A stretch of DNA of 55,171 nucleotides, taken from the NCBI GenBank assembly GCA_002383375.1, contig DFYR01000068.1, forward strand, positions 1 through 55,171. Reading direction: 5' to 3'. The translations under genes were made by a program, and so were the position numbers. Positions within the stretch are counted from its first letter, which is position 1. Every line of letters starts with the position of its first letter. Positions 8,602 to 16,551 of this stretch are shown here, in pieces. The stretch comes from Spirochaetaceae bacterium UBA4077 (GTDB lineage: Bacteria > Spirochaetota > Spirochaetia > Treponematales > Rectinemataceae). The notes beneath the pieces were generated by a model. That model was not told the origin of the DNA, did no database searches, and saw only the letters and a list, made by a program, of their open reading frames with translations.

Positions 8602-9897
8602 TTATAGACAGCGCTCCCTGATCTCCGCCGCCCTGGCGTGACCTTCCAGGCCTTCGAGGCGCGCGAATGCCGCTGTGTCGGTAGAGAGCAGGCTGGGCTG
8701 GTCGATTGTAAGCCAGGTTCTGGCCTTGAGAAAATGCAGCACCGAAAGCCCTGCGGCGAAGCGAGAAGCCCCGGCGGTGGGAAGGCTGTGGTTGGGACCT
8801 GCCCCGTAGTCGCCGAAGACCTCCGCCGAGCCCTGGCCGAGGAATACCGCGCCGGCGCAGCGTATGCTTTTTTCCCACGCCTCGGGCGAAGCGACTAAAA
8901 GCTCGAGATGCTCGGGAGCGCAGCGTTCGACGCCTTCTTTCGCCATGGCATCGTCAGCCGCAACCAGGATCCAGCCCTTGGCCAGGGAGGCGAACGCTGT
9001 GCTCCGGTTGGGTTCAGGAAGACTTTGGAGCGCCGCGGCAAGGGCTTTTTCCACATCCCGGGCGAAGGCTTCGGAACGGCAGATAAGGGCGGGGAAGGCT
9101 TCTGGGTCATGCTCCGCCTGGGCGATAAGATCAGCGGCGGCCAGGGCAGGATTGGCCTGGCCGTCGGCGATGATGAGCAGCTCCGAAGGCCCGGCGGGCG
9201 CTTCGGTGCCCACCGTGCCGAACAGTTGGCGCTTGGCGCTGGCCACGAAGCGCCCGCCGGGCCCCACTACCACGTCGCAGCCCGGCAGCCCCACGCCGAA
9301 TGCCATGGCGGCGATCGCCTGAGCCCCTCCACAGCGCAGGAAGCCCCGGGCACCCCCCAAATAGGCCGCCGCCAGGCTTACCGGATCAGGCTTGGGACCG
9401 GCGCAGTAAATCTCTTCGACCCCGGCCACGGCTGCCGGCACTGTCGTCATGAGGGCCGTGGAGGGCAGGGGATACCGCCCTCCTGGCACATAGCAGCCAG
9501 CCCGCTTTACGGGGATGAATCGGTGTCCGGCACTGCCTCCGGCAACAGGCATGGACAAGTCCGACAAGCAGGAGCGCTGGGCTGCGGCAAAATCGGCGAT
9601 CCGTTTCTTGACCGTCTCGAGCAGTTTTTTCAAGGAAGGATCCAGGGTCTCCCAATAGGCTTCCAGCTGCTTTCGGTCGAAGAACAGGTCTTCGCCTGGC
9701 TTCAGTTCCCCCAAGCGTTCAGCCCAGCGCCGAAGGGCTTTTACCCCGCCTTCCCTGACCTCAGCTATTATTGTAGCCGCCTTTTCCTCCACGTCGGGCG
9801 CAAAAAGGCGGCCTGAAGGGGGGGGGATTTCCGCAAGGCTGATGCGCCGCATGGAAAAAGCTTTGCTATCGGAATTTTTCAATGAATTCCCGTCCAA
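8602..9897 (-). CDS. hisD: Histidinol dehydrogenase
   Basis: 431 residues. HisD is a Zn2+-dependent, NAD-dependent enzyme that oxidises histidinol to histidine in two steps. Visible are KRAGCYVPGGRYPLPST, the HisD signature region VVGPGGRFVASAKRQLFGTVG, PSELLIIADGQANP, LIAQAEHDPEA with its catalytic Glu/His region, and GPNHSLPTAGASRF with a conserved His near the C-terminus. The start chosen is TTG at 9897, since GGGAGG lies 7 bases upstream; it overlaps the end of hisA/I/E by 19 bases. The first ATG (9852) has no ribosome site. It is the last gene of the his operon. Confidence 0.95.
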   Translation of the reverse strand: MDGNSLKNSDSKAFSMRRISLAEIPPPSGRLFAPDVEEKAATIIAEVREGGVKALRRWAERLGELKPGEDLFFDRKQLEAYWETLDPSLKKLLETVKKRIADFAAAQRSCLSDLSMPVAGGSAGHRFIPVKRAGCYVPGGRYPLPSTALMTTVPAAVAGVEEIYCAGPKPDPVSLAAAYLGGARGFLRCGGAQAIAAMAFGVGLPGCDVVVGPGGRFVASAKRQLFGTVGTEAPAGPSELLIIADGQANPALAAADLIAQAEHDPEAFPALICRSEAFARDVEKALAAALQSLPEPNRSTAFASLAKGWILVAADDAMAKEGVERCAPEHLELLVASPEAWEKSIRCAGAVFLGQGSAEVFGDYGAGPNHSLPTAGASRFAAGLSVLHFLKARTWLTIDQPSLLSTDTAAFARLEGLEGHARAAEIRERCL

Positions 9898-11192
9898 CGA
9901 CTGCCTCCCTCTCCATCCTCGTAGCCCGGTTTTGCGTTGCCTGGCCTGCGCTGCACCTTATAGGATCTGCGCTCCAGCTCAGCTTCGATGTCTTTAAGAC
10001 TGACTCCCTCTGTCTGTGCCTTGACCAGGGAGAAGTAAATCACGTCGGCAGCCTCGAAGGCAGCTTCGGCAGCGCCGGATGCCTTGGCCAGCTCGTCGGC
10101 CTCCTCCCGAAGCTTGGAGGCTAAAAGTCCGGCATCGCTGAAGAGTCTTCTGGTGTATGAACCCTCAGGAGCTTCCTTGAACCGGGCTTCAACGGTTCTG
10201 GATAGCTTTTCGATGCCGAAGCCCTTGTCAAAGCAGTTCCTGCGCCCCAGATGACAGAAGCCCTTTCCGTTCTGTCGCACGGTGAAGCGTATGCAGTCTC
10301 GGTCGCAGTCCAAATCGGCGCGTATGAGATCCTGGTAATCGCCCGAGGTTTCGCCTTTTTTCCATAGGCCTCGGGAGCGAGATTTATAGACCCCTCGTCC
10401 CGATTCAAAGGCGGCATCCAGGCTTTCCAAATCAGAATAGACCAGGCCAAGGAGTCTGCCTCCCTCGTCGCAGACCGCGGTCGGCCAGAGGCCGTCGGGC
10501 CTGTCTGACTTTAAGGGGGCGGAAAAAGCCCGGGCAAGGCTCAGCGCTCCGGTGGCGATGGCCGTGCCGGCCTGCACATCGGCGCCCATGGAGTCCAGGC
10601 GGGCGATCTGTGCTGCTCCTTCATCACCCCCCGAGGCTCCGCCTGCGAAGGTGACGCGCCTGTCGGCTGCCGCCTTGATGATGGCTTCTGCCCTAGTAAA
10701 ATCAAAGCCGTTCATCTCTCCTTCCCTGTCGATTGTCGTGACCAAGAAGCCGCCCACATAGGGCTTTAGTTCCGCGATTCTGGCAAAGAGATCAGCCTCG
10801 GTCTCTTTCGTCCAGCCTTCGACCATGATTTTCTCATTATTCGTGTCCAAGGCGGCGATAAGGCGCTCGGGCGGGAACTCGGCGAGGAACTCAGGGTTTG
10901 CCTTAGTGCCGATCATCACCGCCCTGGCTCCGAGGTCCAGGTATTCCAAGGCCAGTTCCCTGCTCCGTATTCCGCCGCCTACCCTGCAAGGGTATCGTGC
11001 GATGATCCGCCTGACGATGTCTTTATTGGAACCCTTGCCCTGGGCTGCATCCAAGTCCACGACGGCGATCTCTCCCGACCGGGAGAGTTTTTCGGCCAAC
11101 AGCTCGGGATCCCCGACCTCGAGGACCGGATGGCGACCGCCCCTCAGCTGAACAGCCTTTCCTCCCAAAATATCTACGCTGGGTATTATCAT
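9879..11192 (-). CDS. hisAIE: HisA-HisI-HisE trifunctional fusion
   Basis: 437 residues with three enzymes in one chain. Residues 1 to about 228 are HisA (ProFAR isomerase), a TIM barrel with D7 in IPSVDILGGKAVQL and D155 in VTTIDREG as the acid/base pair. Residues about 235-325 are HisI (PR-AMP cyclohydrolase), with KSRSRGLWKKGETSG, metal residues D295/D297/D299 and Cys C296, C313, C320 (FCHLGRRNCF). Residues about 345-425 are HisE (PR-ATP pyrophosphohydrolase), with SYTRRLF, EE-x-x-E at 363-367 and EAADVIYF. These are three of the early pathway steps (E, I, A). The ATG at 11192 overlaps the hisHF stop as ATGA and is preceded by GGAGG. HisI-HisE fusions are common, but adding HisA at the N-terminus is not the usual arrangement. 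Confidence 0.93.
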   Translation of the reverse strand: MIIPSVDILGGKAVQLRGGRHPVLEVGDPELLAEKLSRSGEIAVVDLDAAQGKGSNKDIVRRIIARYPCRVGGGIRSRELALEYLDLGARAVMIGTKANPEFLAEFPPERLIAALDTNNEKIMVEGWTKETEADLFARIAELKPYVGGFLVTTIDREGEMNGFDFTRAEAIIKAAADRRVTFAGGASGGDEGAAQIARLDSMGADVQAGTAIATGALSLARAFSAPLKSDRPDGLWPTAVCDEGGRLLGLVYSDLESLDAAFESGRGVYKSRSRGLWKKGETSGDYQDLIRADLDCDRDCIRFTVRQNGKGFCHLGRRNCFDKGFGIEKLSRTVEARFKEAPEGSYTRRLFSDAGLLASKLREEADELAKASGAAEAAFEAADVIYFSLVKAQTEGVSLKDIEAELERRSYKVQRRPGNAKPGYEDGEGGSRWTGIH

Positions 11193-12646
11193 AGTCTTAC
11201 CTCCATGCTCGAAGCCGAAAGGCTTTGTTTCAAGGTTCGGATGCTCAATTCTCCTCTATGAAAGGCTCCGGCGCCCAAAAGCGCGTTGGCTCCAGCTTCG
11301 GCTCCCTTCAAAAAATGGGGTATTTGGGTCGCGCCCCCCGATGCTATCACCGATATGCCCGAAGCCCTGGCGACAGCGGCTATAAGCTCCTCATCGTAGC
11401 CGAGGCCTGTTCCGTCCCTGTCTATGGAGGTGAGGAGTATCTCTCCCGCTCCAAGAGCGGCACATCGTTTGGCCCACTGAACCGCGTCGATACCCGTCCC
11501 CTTCTTGCCTGCTTCGATAAAGACTTCCCAGCCGCCATCAGCCTTTCTGGCGGCGTCGATGGCCACAATGACACATTGTACACCGAATCGCTCGGCGAGG
11601 TCCCGAACGAGCTCGGGATTCCGTACCGCCGCGCTGTTCACGGACACCCGATCCGCCCCTGCATTCAATAGGCGTTCCGCATCCTCGACGCTGCGGATCC
11701 CTCCACCCACCGAGATGGGAATGGACAGTCGCTTACGCACCGCCGCCACTGAATCGAGAACTGTTCGACGCTCCTCGATAGTTGCGCTTATATCCAGTAG
11801 GGCGATCTCATCGGCTCCTTCGGCTTCGTATCGGGCGGCCAGTTCCACCGGATCACCCGAATCCACCAGGTTTTGGAATTTTGTGCCCTTGACGACCCTT
11901 CCGCCCTTTATATCGAGGCAGGGGAGAATGCGCAGCGCCGTCCTGTTCGAAGAAGGGGTAGGGTCCGATATTCTATCGGACCGCTCTAAGCCCTCGTTCG
12001 CTGCAATCTCGACGCTGTCCGCCTTTAAGCCCATCCATCGCCTGAAAAGTCGCTGGCCCCAGGCTCCGGAGAGCTCGGGGTGGAACTGGCAGAGGAGAAT
12101 GGCGGGTATTCCGCTTTCGGCATCAAATCCTGCGGTAAGCGCGGCGATAAAGCGCTCACCGTACGTGCTAAAGGCGCAAGAGTAACCTTCGGGAACCTCG
12201 GTAATCCTGTAACTATTGGCGAAATACGCCCAGCCGGCTTCGACAAAACCTTCCACCGGGCAGGGACTCACCCTGTTCCAGCCCAGCTGGGGCAAGGCAA
12301 GTCTTGGAGAGAAGCGCTCAACCCTTGCTGGCACCGCAGCGATGCCGGCCACGCCCGGGGCTTCCTGGCTAGTTTTACAGAAAAGCTGCATTCCCAGGCA
12401 GATACCCATGGTGGGTTGTCGTTTTTCGATCCTCGACGCCAGAACCCTGTCCATACCCCCTGCGGCAAGACTTTCCATGGCCGCACCAAAGGCGCCCACG
12501 CCGGGAAGCAGCAGCTTTTCCGCATCGGCAGCGAGTGCCGGATCCTTGGTGATGACAGGCTCGACGCCCGTTCTTTCGCACATGGCCACCACCGAGGCGA
12601 GGTTGGCTGCCCCCGTTGAGGCAACAACGAGTATGGGTTTTTTCAT
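11189..12646 (-). CDS. hisHF: Imidazole glycerol phosphate synthase, HisH-HisF fusion
   Basis: 485 residues joining the glutaminase and cyclase of IGP synthase. HisH occupies residues 1 to about 208, with nucleophile C83 in MGICLGMQLF and the His189/Glu191 pair in CQFHPELSG. A linker of about 25 residues follows. HisF begins near residue 237 with ALRILPCLDIKGGRVVKG, carrying the catalytic Asp245, and continues with VSVGGGIRSVEDAE, VIVAIDAARKADGG and LLTSIDRDGTGLGYD. The combined enzyme turns PRFAR + glutamine into IGP and AICAR. Fusion in this order is the rule in fungal and plant HIS7; most bacteria keep two genes. The ATG start overlaps the hisB stop by four bases. Confidence 0.94.
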   Translation of the reverse strand: MKKPILVVASTGAANLASVVAMCERTGVEPVITKDPALAADAEKLLLPGVGAFGAAMESLAAGGMDRVLASRIEKRQPTMGICLGMQLFCKTSQEAPGVAGIAAVPARVERFSPRLALPQLGWNRVSPCPVEGFVEAGWAYFANSYRITEVPEGYSCAFSTYGERFIAALTAGFDAESGIPAILLCQFHPELSGAWGQRLFRRWMGLKADSVEIAANEGLERSDRISDPTPSSNRTALRILPCLDIKGGRVVKGTKFQNLVDSGDPVELAARYEAEGADEIALLDISATIEERRTVLDSVAAVRKRLSIPISVGGGIRSVEDAERLLNAGADRVSVNSAAVRNPELVRDLAERFGVQCVIVAIDAARKADGGWEVFIEAGKKGTGIDAVQWAKRCAALGAGEILLTSIDRDGTGLGYDEELIAAVARASGISVIASGGATQIPHFLKGAEAGANALLGAGAFHRGELSIRTLKQSLSASSMEVRL

Positions 12647-13326
12647 GAAACCTTCCCCGGGCTAGGTTCTTTGACCCTCGATATTGAAACGCTCGGTCTT
12701 CCCTTTGTGCTGTTCTGCGGGCCAGCGCCGCCTTCCGGTACACTCCCAAGATCCTCGTTCTGATCTCCTACGCTGCTTTCCAGGGGCATAAGGGCGCTGC
12801 GGAGCGCCAATGCCATCGCTTTAAAGGCAGCCTCAGCCCTGTGGTGATCATTTTCCCCTTTCAGAACGTCCACGTGGAGGCAGATGCCGGCGTTCATGGC
12901 AAAACTCTGCAGTACATGGCCAATGTTCTCGGCGGCAAGGCTCCCGATCCTCTCCCGTTTCAGCCCCAGGTCTACCTGAAACCAGGGTCTTCCAGACAGA
13001 TCGACCACAGCCCTGGCCAGCGCCTCGTCCAAAGGCGCATAGGCGGTACCGAAACGCCGGCAGTTTACTCTGTCCGCCAGCGCTTCCTTGAAGGCGATTC
13101 CCAGCACGATGGCGGTATCCTCGGCGCTGTGGTGTTCGTCCACCTCCAGATCTCCCCGGCATTGCAGCTGTAGTGTCCAGCCTGAATGGTGGGCGAAGCT
13201 TGTAAGGAGATGGTCGAGAAACCCGATGCCGCTGTGTATCTCCGAGGTTCCCGGCGAAAAGCGCAGCCTCAGCTCAATATCTGTCTCCCTGCTTTTCCTC
13301 GAAACGACTATCGTATCGTTGTTCAT
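12643..13326 (-). CDS. hisB: Imidazoleglycerol-phosphate dehydratase
   Basis: 227 residues of monofunctional IGPD, which dehydrates IGP to imidazole acetol phosphate. The Mn-binding duplicated motifs are clear: GFLDHLLTSFAHHSGW with DEHHSAEDTAIVLG, and then DVLKGENDHHRAEAAFKAMA. There is no histidinol-phosphatase (HAD) domain, unlike the enterobacterial bifunctional HisB. A tail of about 35 residues after the IGPD fold (SSVGDQNEDLGSVPEGG and beyond) is polar and low in complexity and does not match the family core. Start and stop overlap hisC and hisHF by ATGA, pointing to tight translational coupling. Confidence 0.95.
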   Translation of the reverse strand: MNNDTIVVSRKSRETDIELRLRFSPGTSEIHSGIGFLDHLLTSFAHHSGWTLQLQCRGDLEVDEHHSAEDTAIVLGIAFKEALADRVNCRRFGTAYAPLDEALARAVVDLSGRPWFQVDLGLKRERIGSLAAENIGHVLQSFAMNAGICLHVDVLKGENDHHRAEAAFKAMALALRSALMPLESSVGDQNEDLGSVPEGGAGPQNSTKGRPSVSISRVKEPSPGKVS

Positions 13327-14342
13327 CGTATTCCCTCCACACGCCTGAGCGCGTTCATAAGTCGGTTGAATGCCTCAACCTCGCCAGGGCAGGTTATCCG
13401 CACCAGTCCTTCGGTATCCAGATTGCCCGGCCAGCGCCGTATGAGGATACCCTTTTTTCGCAAATCGAGGCAGAAGGCCTCGGCGTTAGCCACGAAGGCA
13501 CTCACAAAATTGGCTTGGGATTCCCAGGTCTCGGCTCCCGCAGCCTGTAGTGTATCCTTGAGCTCGGAGCGCTCCTTTTTTATCCGCTGCACGAAGGCAG
13601 CCCGGACCGCATCGGTTTCCGCAAGGGCTATTCTGGCAGCCTCTATGGCCGGGGAGGAGAGTGAGAAGGGCGGCCCCGCCTCTCGCAAAAATCCTATGAG
13701 CCCAGCCCCTTCGCTCCCAGCCATGGCCCAGCCCGCCCTGAATCCGGCCAGTCCCCGGGATTTGGAAAAGCTGCCGGTGATGAGTACTCCCGGTGTTTCA
13801 AGCGCACGCTGGAGAATCGAGCTGTCATCGGCAAAATCCAGGTAGGTGAGGTCGAGGAGAAAGACAGCGCCCTCGCTCCTGCAGATTCCGCTGATGAGCT
13901 GGAAATCCTCGATGCTCAAGACCCTTCCGTCGGGATTGTCCGGAGATGCGATGACCACAAGGGAGGGCTTGTCACGCTTTATGCGTTCGCAGATCTCCCG
14001 GGCGGGCAGCGCCGTGCCGGGTCGTTTTTTTACGCCGATGAATTCGGCCTTGGTCCTCACGGCGGCGTCTAGAAATTCGACAAAACCTGGGACTGTGGTC
14101 AGTACCTTGGATCCATGCCCTGCCAATATCCTGAATGCCCGCTCGATTGCGTCGTCTGCACCCGCCGTGGCGATAAGCTGCTCCCTGGGCAGTCCGAAAT
14201 AAGCCGCCAGGTCTCGCTCCAGCAGTTCCGCCCTGGGATAACGCCGGGCGACCTCCGGGGAAAGGACTCTTGCCAGCTGTGAGGGACTTAATAAACAGCG
14301 GCCCTCATTCGCGTCCAGCTTGAGCCATTCGCTCTGTTCCAT
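13323..14342 (-). CDS. hisC: Histidinol-phosphate aminotransferase
   Basis: 339 residues, a fold-type I PLP aminotransferase that makes histidinol phosphate from imidazole acetol phosphate and glutamate. Evidence includes LDANEGRC at the N-terminus (family form: L-x-x-NE), VVIASPDNPDGRVLS with the conserved Asn, LLDLTYLDFAD for the PLP-ring Asp/Tyr region, and the PLP lysine in GSFSKSRGLAGFRAGWAMA. A GGGAGG ribosome site precedes the ATG at 14342, 15 bases after the hisG stop. Position inside the his operon supports HisC over other aminotransferases. Confidence 0.95.
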   Translation of the reverse strand: MEQSEWLKLDANEGRCLLSPSQLARVLSPEVARRYPRAELLERDLAAYFGLPREQLIATAGADDAIERAFRILAGHGSKVLTTVPGFVEFLDAAVRTKAEFIGVKKRPGTALPAREICERIKRDKPSLVVIASPDNPDGRVLSIEDFQLISGICRSEGAVFLLDLTYLDFADDSSILQRALETPGVLITGSFSKSRGLAGFRAGWAMAGSEGAGLIGFLREAGPPFSLSSPAIEAARIALAETDAVRAAFVQRIKKERSELKDTLQAAGAETWESQANFVSAFVANAEAFCLDLRKKGILIRRWPGNLDTEGLVRITCPGEVEAFNRLMNALRRVEGIR

Positions 14343-14357
14343 TGATCCGACCTCCCT

Positions 14358-15290
14358 TCAGGGTACCAGCTGGCTCAGCTGGATGACCAGTATGTCTGTT
14401 CCGCCCCTTCGCTTTATCTCGGGGATCAAGGCCGCCAGCTGGTCCCTGGGTGCGGCGACGCGAACGGCGTACGCCTTGCCGCCTTCCAGGGGCGAAAGCG
14501 TGGGCGATCTTAAGCAGGGGAGGATGGCGATAAGGTCATCCAGCTTGGATTCTTCCACATTCATCTCCAGCATGACTCTCCGGCGGGCTTCCATGACAGA
14601 GCGCAGGATCAGCACCAGGGCTTCGGCTGCCTCTTTCTTGGCAGGGTTATCCATGGCTTTCCGGGAGGCGTAGAGCCTGGTGGAACTCTTCATGACCGTT
14701 TCCATGATGACCAGACCGTTAGCCTTGAGGGTGCTGCCGGTGGCGCAATTGTCTATGATGATATCGGCGTCCTCGGGGGGGAAGACTTCGGTCGCCCCAT
14801 AGGAGCGGATAAAGACGGCATCTGGCAGCTTTTCGGCTATCCATTCCCTGGCTATGGTTTCGTACTCCGAGGCTATGATAGGACTCCTACCGCAGGCTGT
14901 CTTCCATGAAGTTCTGGGAGACCCGACCTGGCCGATTCTCTCGACCAGTCCTGATGGAGCTGCAACCACCACGGAGACAGGATCCATGCCTGTATCCAAA
15001 AGCTCAACCAGGTCGGCTTTAAGCTCCCTGACCCAGTCGGCGCCGGCGAAGCCTACGTCTCGGCTTCCCGAGGAGAGCATCTCGACTATGTTTTGTGGCT
15101 TTAGTAGCTTTGTTTCGTAGCTTAGCTGTTCCGCCTGAGTCTTGAGGTTGGAGCCGTTTCCCAGGCGAGGCCTGTATTCCCGCTCGTCAATGCTCACCGG
15201 CAATCCGGCATCCGCCAGAAGCTGTACAACCTTTGACTGCATCCTTCCCTTGGGAAGTCCAACTCTCAACACCGAATCCGCTGTATCCAT
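14358..15290 (-). CDS. hisG: ATP phosphoribosyltransferase, long form
   Basis: 310 residues, the long HisG type that has its own C-terminal regulatory domain and does not need HisZ. HisG catalyses the first and feedback-controlled step, ATP + PRPP to PR-ATP. Visible: VLRVGLPKGRMQSK at the start, DVGFAGADWV, the PRPP loop region ADIIIDNCATGSTLKANGL, and a C-terminal ferredoxin-like domain from about residue 238 (EMNVEESKLDDLIAILP, then YAVRVAAPRDQL). That domain normally binds histidine as inhibitor. The ATG at 15290 follows AAGGAGAG. It is the first structural gene after the attenuator, so the operon is probably controlled at both transcription and enzyme level. Confidence 0.95.
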   Translation of the reverse strand: MDTADSVLRVGLPKGRMQSKVVQLLADAGLPVSIDEREYRPRLGNGSNLKTQAEQLSYETKLLKPQNIVEMLSSGSRDVGFAGADWVRELKADLVELLDTGMDPVSVVVAAPSGLVERIGQVGSPRTSWKTACGRSPIIASEYETIAREWIAEKLPDAVFIRSYGATEVFPPEDADIIIDNCATGSTLKANGLVIMETVMKSSTRLYASRKAMDNPAKKEAAEALVLILRSVMEARRRVMLEMNVEESKLDDLIAILPCLRSPTLSPLEGGKAYAVRVAAPRDQLAALIPEIKRRGGTDILVIQLSQLVP

Positions 15291-15362
15291 GGTCTCTCCT
15301 TTAATTTCCGCCCCCCTAAATCCAGGCTGCGCTTTTTAGGAAGACCAGGTAATCGGCCTAAC

Positions 15363-15395
15363 AAAAAAGCGCCGGCTGGATCCAGCCGGCGCTTT
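15363..15395 (-). terminator. his operon attenuator (intrinsic terminator)
   Basis: A 24-nt perfect palindrome at 15369-15392 (10-bp stem GCGCCGGCTG, loop GATC) is flanked by AAA/TTT and, read on the minus strand, is followed by a run of T (15363-15368). It lies between the leader-peptide stop and hisG, so it terminates transcription inside the hisG 5' leader. Minus-strand GGCTTGATCC (15423-15432), just before the leader stop codon, can pair at 9 of 10 positions with GGATCCAGCC (15374-15383) of this hairpin and would act as the antiterminator. Confidence 0.85.
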
Positions 15396-15414
15396 CAATG
15401 TACGCTTGATGCCT

Positions 15415-15519
15415 TTATGAACGGATCAAGCCCCGCAATGCCCCGGCTTCCCTGCGATGGTGGCCGTGGTGATGATGAAGGGCTCTGCATCCCCTGGGGA
15501 CGGTATAATTCCGATTCAT
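15415..15519 (-). CDS. hisL: his operon leader peptide (34 aa, six His codons)
   Basis: ATG at 15519 to TAA at 15415-15417 encodes MNRNYTVPRGCRAL, then HHHHGHHR, then REAGALRGLIRS. Six of seven consecutive codons (15457-15477) are His, the classic signature of a histidine attenuator. When His-tRNA is scarce the ribosome would stall there and leave the antiterminator strand (codons 30-33) free; when His-tRNA is plentiful it would run to the stop codon, mask that strand and let the terminator form. A second in-frame ATG at 15531 lies inside the -10 box and is not favoured. No Shine-Dalgarno is seen; the predicted 5' leader is only a few bases long. It replaces a longer, unsupported reading frame in the same place. 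Confidence 0.85.
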   Translation of the reverse strand: MNRNYTVPRGCRALHHHHGHHRREAGALRGLIRS

Positions 15520-15529
15520 TATGGACAGC

Positions 15530-15559
15530 ATAAAAGCACAGGTTGCAGAGCCATGTCAA
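15530..15559 (-). promoter_or_regulatory. his operon promoter
   Basis: A consensus TTGACA (15554-15559, minus strand), an 18-base spacer and TTTTAT (15530-15535). The start site would fall near 15523, about four bases before the leader-peptide ATG. Confidence 0.6.
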
Positions 15560-15654
15560 GCCCGTCTGACCGCTGTCATGCATATCTATTCTATATTCCG
15601 CATTTTTATACAGAAAAATCTCTGGGTACCGCGGGTGCATAAAATTGATCAATC

Positions 15655-15684
15655 TTGAATATGCAACGGCCTTGGCGATATTAT
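15655..15684 (+). promoter_or_regulatory. Promoter for radical SAM gene, putative leaderless start
   Basis: TTGAAT (15655-15660), an 18-base spacer and TATTAT (15679-15684). The -10 box ends 6 bases before the ATG at 15691, with no Shine-Dalgarno. This decides the start of the radical SAM gene in favour of 15691 over the in-frame codons at 15655 (TTG) and 15661 (ATG), which overlap the promoter. Confidence 0.55.
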
Positions 15685-15690
15685 GGGTCC

Positions 15691-16551
15691 ATGTTCAGCG
15701 AAGAGATCGTCAATCATAAGCGAGGGAAGGATGGGGCTTCGCTGGTATATCCTGTTTTTTCCAGGCGCTCGGGGGGACTCTCTCTGGGCATCAACCTATT
15801 TCCCGACAGGAAACGCTGTAACTTCGACTGCCTATACTGCGAGGTTGCTAAAACAGTCTCCTGCGCAACATTCGATCTCAGGCATCTTGATTGTGCCCTG
15901 GAGGATTTTTTCGAGCGTAGATATCACGAATACTGGGCAGCCGTGCCGATCATGGATATCTGCATATCGGGCGACGGCGAACCGACCCTCTCCCCTCATC
16001 TGGAAAAAGCTCTCGAACTCTGCGCCGACTACAGGCGGCGGTATGCCCGCATGGCAGGCTCTTCGGAGCTGGTGCTTATCACTAATTCCACAGGCTTTCT
16101 AGACCAGCACGTATCGGCGCTGCTCACTCGCTCTGTCGAGGCTGAAGGTCTCAAAATCTGGGCCAAGCTGGACTCAGGAACCCAGGAGGGCTTCAGCGCC
16201 CTCTCAAGATCGGATTACAGGCTTGAAGACATGGTCGACGGCATAGGCCGCTTCGCCCTCAAGCAGCCTATCATACTTCAGACCATGCTTTGCAGATTGA
16301 ACGGAAGGGCGCCGGGAGAAAAGGAAGTTGCTGCCTACGCCGCAATTCTTCGGGCCTTATTATCCCGCAAGGCAAAAATCGAAGCTGTCCAGCTCTACAC
16401 CGTCGCCCGGCCCCCTGCCGATCCCGTTGTCCAAGCCCTGTCCGACGTAGAAATCCTGGAATACGCTGCCCGACTCAGCACTCGCATCGAGGATGGTCCT
16501 CCCGTCCTGCTTTTCGGCCGGGACGGGGCGATTCGGGCAGCCCGTACATGA
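15691..16551 (+). CDS. Radical SAM protein (COG0731-like)
   Basis: 286 residues from the ATG at 15691. The radical SAM [4Fe-4S] motif is CNFDCLYC (C-x3-C-x2-C), preceded by VFSRRSGGLSLGINLFPDRKR, which resembles the PSRR-LG-SLG-N segment of the COG0731 (TYW1-related) family found in bacteria and archaea. A glycine-rich SAM-contact motif CISGDGEPTLSPH follows. Bacterial members have no settled function; some relation to tRNA wybutosine chemistry is only by homology. The stop codon overlaps the ATG of the PHP gene (ATGA), so the two are cotranscribed. It is divergent from the his operon. Confidence 0.8.
   Translation: MFSEEIVNHKRGKDGASLVYPVFSRRSGGLSLGINLFPDRKRCNFDCLYCEVAKTVSCATFDLRHLDCALEDFFERRYHEYWAAVPIMDICISGDGEPTLSPHLEKALELCADYRRRYARMAGSSELVLITNSTGFLDQHVSALLTRSVEAEGLKIWAKLDSGTQEGFSALSRSDYRLEDMVDGIGRFALKQPIILQTMLCRLNGRAPGEKEVAAYAAILRALLSRKAKIEAVQLYTVARPPADPVVQALSDVEILEYAARLSTRIEDGPPVLLFGRDGAIRAART

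Noticed and set aside
8908..9816. 302-codon plus-strand frame opposite hisD
   Set aside because: Antisense shadow of hisD, which has clear HisD motifs; no ribosome site or homology for the antisense frame.
15291..15420. T-box or other riboswitch in front of hisG
   Set aside because: No T-box consensus (AGGGTGGNACCGCG-like) was found; the leader-peptide attenuator accounts for the structure.
15395..15652. 85-codon minus-strand frame covering the his leader
   Set aside because: It runs through the leader region in another frame, has no His run, and ends at the attenuator stem. The 34-codon frame with six His codons and a matching promoter explains the region better.
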